A stretch of DNA of 64,000 nucleotides from Psychroflexus halocasei (GTDB lineage Bacteria > Bacteroidota > Bacteroidia > Flavobacteriales > Flavobacteriaceae). Both the position numbers and the translations under genes were made by a program. Position 1 is the first letter of the stretch. Each line of letters starts with the position of its first letter. Below the pieces are notes generated by a model. The model worked only from the letters and a program-made list of their open reading frames with translations. It had not been told where the DNA came from and ran no database searches. The DNA lies in NCBI RefSeq assembly GCF_900107595.1, contig NZ_FNQF01000003.1, forward strand, positions 124,001 through 188,000, given 5' to 3'. Shown piece by piece: positions 17,135-24,898 of the stretch.

Positions 17135-18481
17135 ATGGAAAGTCTGATTTCTAAATATAATGTCCCAGGCCCAAGATACACGAGTTATCCAACGGTTCCT
17201 TATTGGGAAAACGATTTATTTACAACACAAGCTTGGATTGAAAGCTTAAAAGAACAAGACAGCAATGCTTTAAGTTTATACATTCATCTTCCGTTTTGCG
17301 AAAGTTTATGCACATTCTGTGCCTGCAACAAACGTATTACAAAGCGTCATGAGGTTGAAGATCCATATTTAAAAGCTGTTTTGAAAGAATGGAAAATGTA
17401 TTTAGAAGTTCTTAATGAAAAGCCACATATTAAAGAGATTCATTTAGGTGGAGGAACACCTACATTTTTCTCACCTGAAAATTTAGAATATCTTTTAAAA
17501 TCTATACTTGACACTGCTATTGTTACTGATGATATTGAATTTAGTTTTGAAGGTCACCCTAACAATACAACTGAAGATCACTTGTCAACTCTAAATAATC
17601 TTGGTTTTACAAGAGTCAGTTATGGTATTCAAGATTACAACCCAAAAGTTCAGATTGCTATTCACAGAATTCAAAGCTTTGAAAATGTCAAAAAGGCAAC
17701 TGAAAATGCCAGAAAATTAGGTTACAAATCAGTAGGTCACGATATTATTTTTGGTTTGCCTCTACAAACACTTGACGATGTCATTAACACCATCAATCAC
17801 ACTAAAAAATTGATGCCAGATCGTATTGCTTTTTACAGTTACGCACACGTGCCATGGACAAAGGGAAATGGACAACGCGGATTTAGTGAAGACGATTTAC
17901 CTACGCCAGAAGAAAAAAGAAAACAATACGAAACTGGCAAAAAAATGCTAGAAGAAATCGGATATATGGAAATTGGTATGGATCACTTTGCATTACCTGA
18001 CGATGACTTGAGCATAGCTTACAAAGAAGGTTATTTACATCGAAATTTTATGGGTTACACCATTACCAATACAAAAACAATGATTGGACTTGGTGTTTCA
18101 GCAATAAGTGACAGCTGGACAGCTTTTGCTCAAAATGAGAAAAAACTTGAAGATTATTATGCTAGATTAGAAGAAAATGTGCTGCCTGTGGCTAAAGGAC
18201 ATCTTTTAAATGAAGAAGACTTAATTATTCGTCAACAAGTTCTTAATTTAATGTGTAACTTTGAAACATCTTGGTCAAAAAAAGATGAAGAAATGATTAA
18301 TTTTGATCAAATCATAGAAGGATTAAAAGAATTTAAGAATGATGGTTTGTTAGAATATACTGATCACTCTGTGAAAGTTCACGATAAAGGTCGCGTTTTT
18401 ATCCGTAATATTTGCATGGCTTTTGACCTCAGGTTAAAACGTGCAAAGCCGCAAACCAAACTTTTCTCAATGACAATCTAA
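17135..18481 (+). CDS. hemN: Oxygen-independent coproporphyrinogen III oxidase
   Basis: A 448-residue radical-SAM enzyme that makes protoporphyrinogen IX without oxygen. The cluster motif CxxxCxxCxC is at C55, C59, C62 and C64 (FCESLCTFCAC). It is followed by the SAM-binding HLGGGTPTFFS and the HemN-type N-terminal RYTSYPTVPYW. Length fits HemN rather than the shorter HemW. Its promoter has a CRP/FNR-type site, consistent with induction at low oxygen. It is followed 32 bases later by a universal stress protein gene in the same direction. Confidence 0.95.
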   Translation: MESLISKYNVPGPRYTSYPTVPYWENDLFTTQAWIESLKEQDSNALSLYIHLPFCESLCTFCACNKRITKRHEVEDPYLKAVLKEWKMYLEVLNEKPHIKEIHLGGGTPTFFSPENLEYLLKSILDTAIVTDDIEFSFEGHPNNTTEDHLSTLNNLGFTRVSYGIQDYNPKVQIAIHRIQSFENVKKATENARKLGYKSVGHDIIFGLPLQTLDDVINTINHTKKLMPDRIAFYSYAHVPWTKGNGQRGFSEDDLPTPEEKRKQYETGKKMLEEIGYMEIGMDHFALPDDDLSIAYKEGYLHRNFMGYTITNTKTMIGLGVSAISDSWTAFAQNEKKLEDYYARLEENVLPVAKGHLLNEEDLIIRQQVLNLMCNFETSWSKKDEEMINFDQIIEGLKEFKNDGLLEYTDHSVKVHDKGRVFIRNICMAFDLRLKRAKPQTKLFSMTI

Positions 18482-18513
18482 AACAATTAATATAAACTAA
18501 AAACCCAAAGAAA

Positions 18514-19353
18514 ATGAAAAATATACTCGTACCAGTCGATTTTTCTCAACCCTCAGAAAATGCTCTTAAAGTTGCTGCAAAATTAGCAAAGAAAAATAAT
18601 GCTAAGATTCTATCTCTTCACGTTGTTGAACTTGCTGAATCTCTTTTTGGTAGTGGACAATTTAACGTGGATAACGAAGAAATTGTTTTCTTCATGAAAT
18701 TAGCAAAGAAAAAATTTGAAGAATTTTTAGATAAAGACTTTTTAAAAGGTGTTGACATCGCTCACGACATTGAAGTTGGTTCAACGACATTTGCTATAAA
18801 TGATATTGTTGAAAAACAAAATATTGATCTTATTGTGATGGGTTCTCAAGGTGTTAGCGGCTTAGAAGAAGTTATGATAGGTTCAAACACTGAAAAAGTT
18901 GTCAGACACTCTGAAGTTCCTGTTCTAGTTGTAAAAAATGATATCAAAGATTTTGACTTTAAAAAAGTCTTATTTGCAACTAACTTTGACCTTAAAAATG
19001 TAAAAGCTTACAACAAAGCAAAAGAATTTGCAGATAGCTTTGATGCTCAGATGAAACTTGTTTATATCAATATGCCTGGTAATCAGTTTTACAGTTCAGA
19101 TGAAATCAGAGACCACATGCGTAAATTTTTAAATGAAGTTGAAATTCCTTTAAACAATAAAAACGTAAAGATCTATAATGATTATTCGATTCAAGAAGGA
19201 GTTCTTAATGCTTCACGCTATGAAAAATTTGATTTGATTGCAATACCAACACATGGACGTAAAGGTTTAGCTCACTTCTTTAATGGCAGCATTGGTGAAG
19301 ATGTTGTTAATCACTCTGATTTACCAGTGATGACATTCAAAATTCAAAATTAA
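18514..19353 (+). CDS. Universal stress protein, two tandem UspA domains
   Basis: A 279-residue cytoplasmic protein. The first UspA domain (1-145) has ILVPVDFSQPSENALKVA and the ATP-loop-like GSQGVSGLEEVMIGSNTEKV. The second (150-279) has KVLFATNFDLKN and IPTHGRKGLAHFFNGSIGED. Fused double Usp proteins are common in Bacteroidota and are often induced by low oxygen or starvation. It lies 32 bases downstream of hemN without its own obvious promoter, so it probably shares the CRP/FNR-controlled transcript. Confidence 0.9.
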   Translation: MKNILVPVDFSQPSENALKVAAKLAKKNNAKILSLHVVELAESLFGSGQFNVDNEEIVFFMKLAKKKFEEFLDKDFLKGVDIAHDIEVGSTTFAINDIVEKQNIDLIVMGSQGVSGLEEVMIGSNTEKVVRHSEVPVLVVKNDIKDFDFKKVLFATNFDLKNVKAYNKAKEFADSFDAQMKLVYINMPGNQFYSSDEIRDHMRKFLNEVEIPLNNKNVKIYNDYSIQEGVLNASRYEKFDLIAIPTHGRKGLAHFFNGSIGEDVVNHSDLPVMTFKIQN

Positions 19354-19384
19354 AAAAACTATCAGATTTTGACAAAAATTATAA

Positions 19385-19417
19385 AAGGTCTCGTTTATTA
19401 AACGAGACCTTTTTTTG
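19385..19417. terminator. Bidirectional terminator between usp and trxA
   Basis: AAGGTCTCGTT/AACGAGACCTT with a four-base loop, followed by T7. It closes both converging operons. Confidence 0.92.
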
Positions 19418-19438
19418 TATCAATCTAAAATAGATAAA

Positions 19439-19735
19439 CTAAAACGATTGAATGATTTTGATGAGATCGTCTTTTTGAGGAACGCCACTTTGACGCCACT
19501 TTTGCTCTCCTTCTTTATAAATGATTAAGGTTGGTACACCTTTCACTTGAAACTTCTGAGCTAAACTTTGGTTTTTATCAACATCTATTTTAATAATCTT
19601 AACATCATCCCCTAGCTGCTCTTTCACTTCTTTTAAAATTGGCGATAAAGCTTTACATGGCCCACACCAATCCGCATAAAAATCGACAAGAACAGGAACT
19701 TCACTCTGTATTATAGCATTAAATTTCTGACTCAT
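19439..19735 (-). CDS. trxA: Thioredoxin
   Basis: A 98-residue cytoplasmic thioredoxin with the redox site WCGPCK (C24, C27) and the cis-proline loop VKGVPTLIIY. It has no signal peptide, so it is not the periplasmic cytochrome-biogenesis type. It is last in the run ccoH-tauE-CoA transferase-trxA (34-base gap to the transferase gene), which suggests co-expression with the cbb3 oxidase block. Whether this is the main housekeeping thioredoxin is unknown. Confidence 0.93.
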   Translation of the reverse strand: MSQKFNAIIQSEVPVLVDFYADWCGPCKALSPILKEVKEQLGDDVKIIKIDVDKNQSLAQKFQVKGVPTLIIYKEGEQKWRQSGVPQKDDLIKIIQSF

Positions 19736-19769
19736 ATTATTGATCTATTAAAGTGAATTTTAATTAAAA

Positions 19770-21041
19770 TTAATTTCCAAATCTTTCAAACATCGCTTTG
19801 TTTAAATCTTCTTGATGATCTGGATGCGCAATTGAAATCATTGCTTTTGCACGTTGTTTTAAACTTTTACCGTATAGATTAACAACACCGTATTCTGTTG
19901 CAACGTAGTGTACGTGAGCTCTTGTTGTCGTTACGCCAGCACCTTGATGCAAGTGAGGGACTATTTTAGTCAAACCTTTTGTTGTTGCAGCAGGCATGGC
20001 GATAATTGGCTTCCCTCCTTCTGAAAGTGATGCACCACGAATGAAATCCATTTGGCCTCCAACACCAGAAAACTGACGTGTACCAATAGTATCAGCACAT
20101 ATTTGCCCTGTTAAATCGATTTCAATAGCAGAATTAATCGCTGTTACTTTTGGGTTTTTTCTAATTAAAGCTGTGTCATTTGTATAAGAAGCTTCCTTAA
20201 AATGAACATAAGGATTTTCATCCACGTAATCGTAAAGCTTCTGAGATCCCATTGCAAAACAGGTTACAATTCTTCCTTGTTTCACACGTTTATGTTCACC
20301 AGTGATTATTCCTTTTTCAACTAATGGTAAAATTCCATCTGAAAACATTTCCGTATGAATACCCAAAGCTTTATGGTTATTTAAATTTGCCAATACAGCA
20401 TTTGGTATAGCACCTATTCCCATTTGAAGTGTTGCGCCATCTTCAACAAGTTCAGCAACATGTGCTCCAATTTTAGTTTCAATTTCACTTGGAGATGCTA
20501 ACTCGTGGACAAATAAAGATGTATCAACCTCAACTGCAGCAGTTATTTTGCTGACATGAATAATTCCGTCACCGTGTGATCTCGGAACATTTGGATTCAC
20601 TTGAGCGACAACTTTTTTTGCTTTTTCAATAGCTGAAAGTGTAATGTCAACAGAAGTTCCTAATGAACAATATCCATGTTTATCAGGAGGTGAAACTTGA
20701 ATAAAAGCAACATCAAGTGGTAAAATATCACGTTTAAAAAGTAAACTGATTTCACTCAAAAAAATCGGGATATAATCACCATGTTGAGAGTTGACTGCAT
20801 GTCTAACGTTTCCTCCTACAAAAAAACTATTGAGGTTAAAAGCACTCGAGTAAGGCTCTTGAGTATATTTCGCATTTCCGTCGGTATGCATCTGCACAAT
20901 TTCGACATTATTGAGTTCTTGGTATCTTTCTGATAAGGCATCGATCAACATCAAAGGCGTCATTGCTGCACCCTGGAAGAATACGCGATCACCACTATTG
21001 ACAATCGAGACAGCCTTTTCTTTACTTATATATTTCATCAT
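19770..21041 (-). CDS. Acetyl-CoA hydrolase / acetate (4-hydroxybutyrate) CoA-transferase family
   Basis: A 423-residue enzyme of the CoA-transferase class that uses a glutamate to carry CoA. Seen are QMGIGAIPNAVLANLNNHK, LGIHTEMFSDGILPLVE and GVGGQMDFIRGASLSEGGKP, all typical of acetyl-CoA hydrolase/4-hydroxybutyrate CoA-transferase proteins. It probably interconverts acyl-CoA and acetate with release of, or exchange for, CoA. It lies 12 bases after the TauE/SafE-like gene in the cco region. This hints at acetate metabolism under oxygen limitation. Two start ATGs are adjacent (21041, 21038). Confidence 0.85.
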   Translation of the reverse strand: MMKYISKEKAVSIVNSGDRVFFQGAAMTPLMLIDALSERYQELNNVEIVQMHTDGNAKYTQEPYSSAFNLNSFFVGGNVRHAVNSQHGDYIPIFLSEISLLFKRDILPLDVAFIQVSPPDKHGYCSLGTSVDITLSAIEKAKKVVAQVNPNVPRSHGDGIIHVSKITAAVEVDTSLFVHELASPSEIETKIGAHVAELVEDGATLQMGIGAIPNAVLANLNNHKALGIHTEMFSDGILPLVEKGIITGEHKRVKQGRIVTCFAMGSQKLYDYVDENPYVHFKEASYTNDTALIRKNPKVTAINSAIEIDLTGQICADTIGTRQFSGVGGQMDFIRGASLSEGGKPIIAMPAATTKGLTKIVPHLHQGAGVTTTRAHVHYVATEYGVVNLYGKSLKQRAKAMISIAHPDHQEDLNKAMFERFGN

Positions 21042-21053
21042 ATTTTATTTTTT

Positions 21054-21755
21054 TTAATAACATTCCATATTAGATTCAACCTTTTGCTCAACAGGTTTTG
21101 GCGAAACATAAGGAATTCCTAGTCCCATTCCTCTTAAAATAAAAAGAATTCCAATTAGACCGACAGCATAAGGAATTACTTTTTTTAAATTCAACTTGAG
21201 TACATTCTGTGTAAAAGATTTCAAATAAATCACAAAAGTCATCATCGGTAAAGTTCCTAAACCAAATAATGCCATATATAAAGCACCATTGACAATATCA
21301 CCGGTTGCCACTGAGCCAAAAACTGCCATATAAACTAGCCCGCATGGTAAAAACCCATTGAGAAAACCGATTGAGAAAAAGGTATCTAAACTTTTCTTTT
21401 TAAAGCTAGCGCCAAGTTGTGCTTTAATTTTGGTAATCGCACGATAAAAAGGTTGTGATACTTTAAATCTGCTTAAAAATTTTTGAGGAATCAACACAGA
21501 TAAAAGCATGATTGCCCCAATGGCAATCGATAAATGTTGTTGAAAACCGAAGCTTGCTATACTTTCTCCTAACAGGCCGAAAAGTAAGCCAATAATCATA
21601 TACGTTAAAATACGACCACTATTATAAAGTAATATTTGTAGGAATTTTAGGCTTTGATTGGTTCTGCTAACAGGCAGCATTAATGCGATTGGCCCGCACA
21701 TACCAACACAATGTAAACTTCCTAAAAACCCTAGTATGAAAGCGGACCAAAGCAT
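21054..21755 (-). CDS. Sulfite exporter TauE/SafE (UreH/DsbD-like) family membrane protein
   Basis: A 233-residue polytopic membrane protein with about six helices. The first helix contains GFLGSLHCVGMCGPIALMLP, the Cys-containing motif of the cytochrome/copper-linked TauE/SafE subgroup, and helix four has GFLNGFLPCGLVYMA. In cco clusters of Bacteroidota and epsilon-proteobacteria this protein is regularly next to ccoH and is thought to help copper supply or oxidase assembly. It overlaps ccoH by one base (TAATG-type junction), indicating tight coupling. Confidence 0.82.
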   Translation of the reverse strand: MLWSAFILGFLGSLHCVGMCGPIALMLPVSRTNQSLKFLQILLYNSGRILTYMIIGLLFGLLGESIASFGFQQHLSIAIGAIMLLSVLIPQKFLSRFKVSQPFYRAITKIKAQLGASFKKKSLDTFFSIGFLNGFLPCGLVYMAVFGSVATGDIVNGALYMALFGLGTLPMMTFVIYLKSFTQNVLKLNLKKVIPYAVGLIGILFILRGMGLGIPYVSPKPVEQKVESNMECY

Positions 21756-22201
21756 TAAAACAAGAATTTTTCAGCAACCATATAATCTTGACCTTCGTAT
21801 TGAAACTTCAAAGTAGCATCCCATCTTCCTTCTTCTAAAAGATCATTTGGTAATGTAAATTGTAAGCTTGAGAGATCTAAGTCAATCGTAAAATCTTGCT
21901 CTTTATCAATTGGGCGATACATAAATAATTCGCCAGATATTTTTTTATGATCAAAATTATCTGGAAAAGTTACTTTGAGTCCCAGATTTGTTTTTTCAAT
22001 TGTCACGCGTTCATCAAGAGCGAGTGCATTTTTCTTTTGGTCAATATCATTCTGAAGCGTCAAATCTTTTTCATAATAAGATTCGACAACAAGGTCATTA
22101 TTATACTTATCATCTGTCATCATCGTGATAACGAAATACATAATAAAGCTGATAAAAAGTACAAAAGCAATAACGATGGATTGACCCCAATTTAATTTCA
22201 T
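21755..22201 (-). CDS. ccoH: cbb3 oxidase assembly protein CcoH/FixH
   Basis: A 148-residue protein with one N-terminal transmembrane helix (SIVIAFVLFISFIMYFVITM) and a periplasmic beta-domain, as in FixH. VVESYYEKDLTLQNDIDQ is a common FixH stretch. It assists assembly or copper delivery of the cbb3 oxidase. It stands after a hairpin and an activator-type promoter of its own rather than directly after ccoG, unlike the usual ccoGHIS order. Confidence 0.88.
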   Translation of the reverse strand: MKLNWGQSIVIAFVLFISFIMYFVITMMTDDKYNNDLVVESYYEKDLTLQNDIDQKKNALALDERVTIEKTNLGLKVTFPDNFDHKKISGELFMYRPIDKEQDFTIDLDLSSLQFTLPNDLLEEGRWDATLKFQYEGQDYMVAEKFLF

Positions 22202-22222
22202 AATTATACATTTGAAGTGTTA

Positions 22223-22266
22223 CAAATTTCTAGTAAAATAGTCTTTTTTTCTATGATAGTTGTCAT
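22223..22266 (-). promoter_or_regulatory. CRP/FNR-type activator site and -7 box of ccoH
   Basis: On the minus strand the palindrome ATGACAACTATCAT (22253-22266) stands 29.5 bases, centre to box edge, from GAAATTTG (22223-22230). That box matches seven of eight positions of TAnnTTTG. The phase is identical to the hemN, ccoI and ccoS promoters. The expected start of transcription is near 22218, with a leader of about 17 nt. Confidence 0.6.
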
Positions 22267-22291
22267 GTAGTTGACAGATATTCTAAAAGAA

Positions 22292-22353
22292 ACAGCCTCA
22301 AAACTAAAGCTTATTAGTAAACAATAAAATAGCTTTGATAGTTTTGAGGCTGT
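22292..22353 (-). terminator. Large hairpin, probable terminator between ccoG and ccoH
   Basis: ACAGCCTCAAAACTAAAGCT (22292-22311) pairs with 22331-22353 over about 20 bp, with a three-base bulge and a 19-base loop. Read on the minus strand it is followed by a T-rich run (TTTCTTTT), so it may end the ccoS-to-ccoG transcript. The stem is longer than a usual terminator and could also be a dispersed palindromic repeat. No second copy is seen in this window. Confidence 0.65.
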
Positions 22354-22378
22354 CTCTGAATTTTGAAGTAATTGAATA

Positions 22379-23803
22379 TTATTTAAATAAACGAGGTCCC
22401 ATAAAATTGGCTTTCGCTTTATCAATAAGTTCGCCGTCGCTGTAAACACCGATTTCAACATCATTGAGTTCGCTGTCTATTAAATTAGAAGGAATTTCAA
22501 TAAAAAGCGTTCCTTCAGATAAGCCTTGTTTAGGTACGGAGAAGTTTGCTCCTTTTACAAGTTTTAACTGTCCATCTTCATGTGATAACAACTTAAACTC
22601 AACTTTATCAATATCATGAGTTGTTTTGTTAATCAGTTTATACGTGTAAACATTACTAATATTTCCGTTTTTCTGCGTTTCATAAGTCTGTCCAGGTAAT
22701 CGTAAAAGCTTCGCTTCAACACTTGTTCTAATAAATAGCATCCCGATAAGAATACCAACTAACACAGTTAAAACAACTGAATAAGCTTTCATTCTTGTAT
22801 TGAAAACAAAAGGCTTTTTCTCTTCGATATTCTCTTCACTTGCAAAACGAATTAATCCTCTTGGGTAGTCAACTCTGTCCATAATTTCATCACAAGCATC
22901 TATACAAGCAGTACAATTGACGCACTCGAGTTGTGTTCCATTTCGGATATCAATGCCTGTTGGACAAACGTGAACACATTGATTACAATCAATACAATCG
23001 CCGTGGCCTAAAGCTTCACGATCTTCGTTTTTTCTAAACTTTTTACGACCATTTTCAGCTTCTCCGCGCTTGTGGTCATAAGCAACAACAATTGTTTTCT
23101 TGTCAAGCAATACACCTTGCAAACGTCCATATGGACAAGCAATAATACAGACTTGCTCTCTGAACCATGCAAACACAAAATAAAAAACTGCCGTAAAAAT
23201 AAGTAAAGGAATAAATGTTCCTAGATTTTCTAAAGGTCCTTCTTGAACGTATTTAAATAACTCATCACTTGAAATTAAATAAGCTAAAAATACATTAGCG
23301 ATTAAAAAAGAAATGAAAGCGAAGATTGTCCATTTTGTCCCTTTTTTGATAATCTTTTCTTTCTTCCATGGCATTCTGCTAAGTCGCATTTGCTTTCCTC
23401 TATCGCCTTCAATTACATATTCGATACGTCTAAAAACCATTTCCATAAAAATGGTTTGTGGACATATCCAACCACAAAAAACACGACCAAAAGCAACTGT
23501 GAAGAAGGCAATAAAAATAATGCCTATAATCATAGAAATTACAAAAAGATAAAAATCTTGAGGCCAAAAAGGAAATCCAAAAATATTGAACTTTCTTTCT
23601 AAAATATTAAATAGTAAAAATTGGTTTCCATTAATCTTGATAAATGGAGATACAAACAAAAAGGTAAGCAAAAAGTAGCTTACCCATTTTCTGTAATCAT
23701 ACAAGGCACCCGATGGTTTCTTAGGATAGACCCATTCTCTTTTTCCATCTTCGGTTAAGGTGCCTATCGTATCTCTAAACTCTTCATTATTATCGGTACT
23801 CAT
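22379..23803 (-). CDS. ccoG: cbb3 oxidase accessory protein CcoG (FixG), 4Fe-4S membrane reductase
   Basis: A 474-residue membrane ferredoxin-like protein. Five or so helices surround CGWICPQTIFMEM. Two 4Fe-4S motifs follow (CIDCNQCVHVCPTGIDIRNG and CVNCTACIDACDEIM), and a C-terminal periplasmic immunoglobulin-like domain (about 365-474) completes the protein. CcoG is known to reduce Cu2+ to Cu+ for cbb3 assembly. It begins 11 bases after ccoP. Confidence 0.94.
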   Translation of the reverse strand: MSTDNNEEFRDTIGTLTEDGKREWVYPKKPSGALYDYRKWVSYFLLTFLFVSPFIKINGNQFLLFNILERKFNIFGFPFWPQDFYLFVISMIIGIIFIAFFTVAFGRVFCGWICPQTIFMEMVFRRIEYVIEGDRGKQMRLSRMPWKKEKIIKKGTKWTIFAFISFLIANVFLAYLISSDELFKYVQEGPLENLGTFIPLLIFTAVFYFVFAWFREQVCIIACPYGRLQGVLLDKKTIVVAYDHKRGEAENGRKKFRKNEDREALGHGDCIDCNQCVHVCPTGIDIRNGTQLECVNCTACIDACDEIMDRVDYPRGLIRFASEENIEEKKPFVFNTRMKAYSVVLTVLVGILIGMLFIRTSVEAKLLRLPGQTYETQKNGNISNVYTYKLINKTTHDIDKVEFKLLSHEDGQLKLVKGANFSVPKQGLSEGTLFIEIPSNLIDSELNDVEIGVYSDGELIDKAKANFMGPRLFK

Positions 23804-23814
23804 TGTTCTTTATT

Positions 23815-24705
23815 TTAATTATCATCTGGAGTCCAAATGATGTCTCCTTCTGCCTCTTTAGGCTCGGCAGGAGTTGTTCCGTAAAGGCTAATTACATAAC
23901 TAGCAGTTTTTTGCATTTCTGATGGTGATAAATCATTTTTCCAGGCAACCATCCCTTTTCCTGATCGCCCACCTTCACTAATTGTTTTATATACATTTTG
24001 AATGCCTCCACCTAAAATCCAGTGATCATCAGTTAGATTTGGACCAATACCTCCACCACCATCAGCTTTATGACAAGCAACACAGTTAGCATTATAAATA
24101 GTTTTCCCTTCGTTTAAATCACTTTCTTCAGCGAGAAGTGTGACTGTCTCAAAGTTAATGAGGTCTTTAGCTGTTCGCTTGTATTCTTCAATTGCAGCTT
24201 CAGCCTCAGCAACTTCCATCAAGTACTCTTCTTCTTGTGTGTAGTCATTATAGACATGAAATCTTACCATATAAACTGCAGCAAAAACAATACTTGCATA
24301 AAAACTGTATAGCCACCATGGCGGGAGCTTATTATCAAGCTCTGTAATTCCATCATACACGTGATCTAGCTCAATTTCACCTTCTTGCTCAATAGATTTA
24401 GATCTCGTCATTTTACTTAAAATAGACTGAATCTTTTGTTCAAATTTGGTGCTTTTGTGTGCTTCTAATTCGTGGTAGCGCGCCTTCTTTTCTTCAGACA
24501 AAGATTTGTATAAAGTTGAGTGAAGTGCTGCCACAGAGGCTTCAATAGCGACTGCAAAAAGTAAAACAATACCCAAGAATAACCAAGTTTTCGGATATTC
24601 AACAACAGCCCAATGCCCGGGATCTGTTTCTAGTAAGAATTCAACACCTAGAAAGGCAATTCCTACCAAAACGATAATTCTTAAAATAGATGCTGTGTTT
24701 CTCAT
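23815..24705 (-). CDS. ccoP: cbb3 oxidase subunit III CcoP, single-haem form
   Basis: A 296-residue membrane cytochrome c. Two N-terminal hydrophobic segments (about 9-25 and 41-60) and a third (about 132-148) precede one cytochrome c domain with C208-x-x-C211-H212 (NCVACHKADG) and a Met ligand candidate in GKGMVAW. Proteobacterial CcoP has two CxxCH motifs, whereas only one is visible here, a form common in Bacteroidota. It overlaps ccoQ by four bases. Confidence 0.92.
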   Translation of the reverse strand: MRNTASILRIIVLVGIAFLGVEFLLETDPGHWAVVEYPKTWLFLGIVLLFAVAIEASVAALHSTLYKSLSEEKKARYHELEAHKSTKFEQKIQSILSKMTRSKSIEQEGEIELDHVYDGITELDNKLPPWWLYSFYASIVFAAVYMVRFHVYNDYTQEEEYLMEVAEAEAAIEEYKRTAKDLINFETVTLLAEESDLNEGKTIYNANCVACHKADGGGGIGPNLTDDHWILGGGIQNVYKTISEGGRSGKGMVAWKNDLSPSEMQKTASYVISLYGTTPAEPKEAEGDIIWTPDDN

Positions 24706-24887
24706 GATTCGTCTTCGTTTTTAAGGTCTAATGGCAACTCACTTAGCGCCTTTATGTTTTTCTTATTATATGTCATTACCCACCAAAATAATCCTACAAA
24801 AAATGTAAAAAAGATGAGCAGAGCAATGATGGGATAGAGTTCTATCCCATTTATTGTTTCTAGATTTTCTTTAATAAATTTCAACAT
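24702..24887 (-). CDS. ccoQ: cbb3 oxidase small subunit CcoQ
   Basis: A 61-residue protein with a single transmembrane helix (IIALLIFFTFFVGLFWWVMT) followed by a short Lys/Asn-rich cytoplasmic tail (YNKKNIKALSELPL), the CcoQ pattern. It stabilises the oxidase in other bacteria. Its position between ccoNO and ccoP, with an ATGA overlap to ccoP, supports the call more than its sequence does. Confidence 0.85.
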   Translation of the reverse strand: MLKFIKENLETINGIELYPIIALLIFFTFFVGLFWWVMTYNKKNIKALSELPLDLKNEDES

Positions 24888-24898
24888 AGTTATGATTT

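Noticed and set aside
22204-22464. 86-residue open frame on the minus strand
   Set aside because: It spans the hairpin and the end of ccoG and has no recognisable features; the region is better explained as regulatory.
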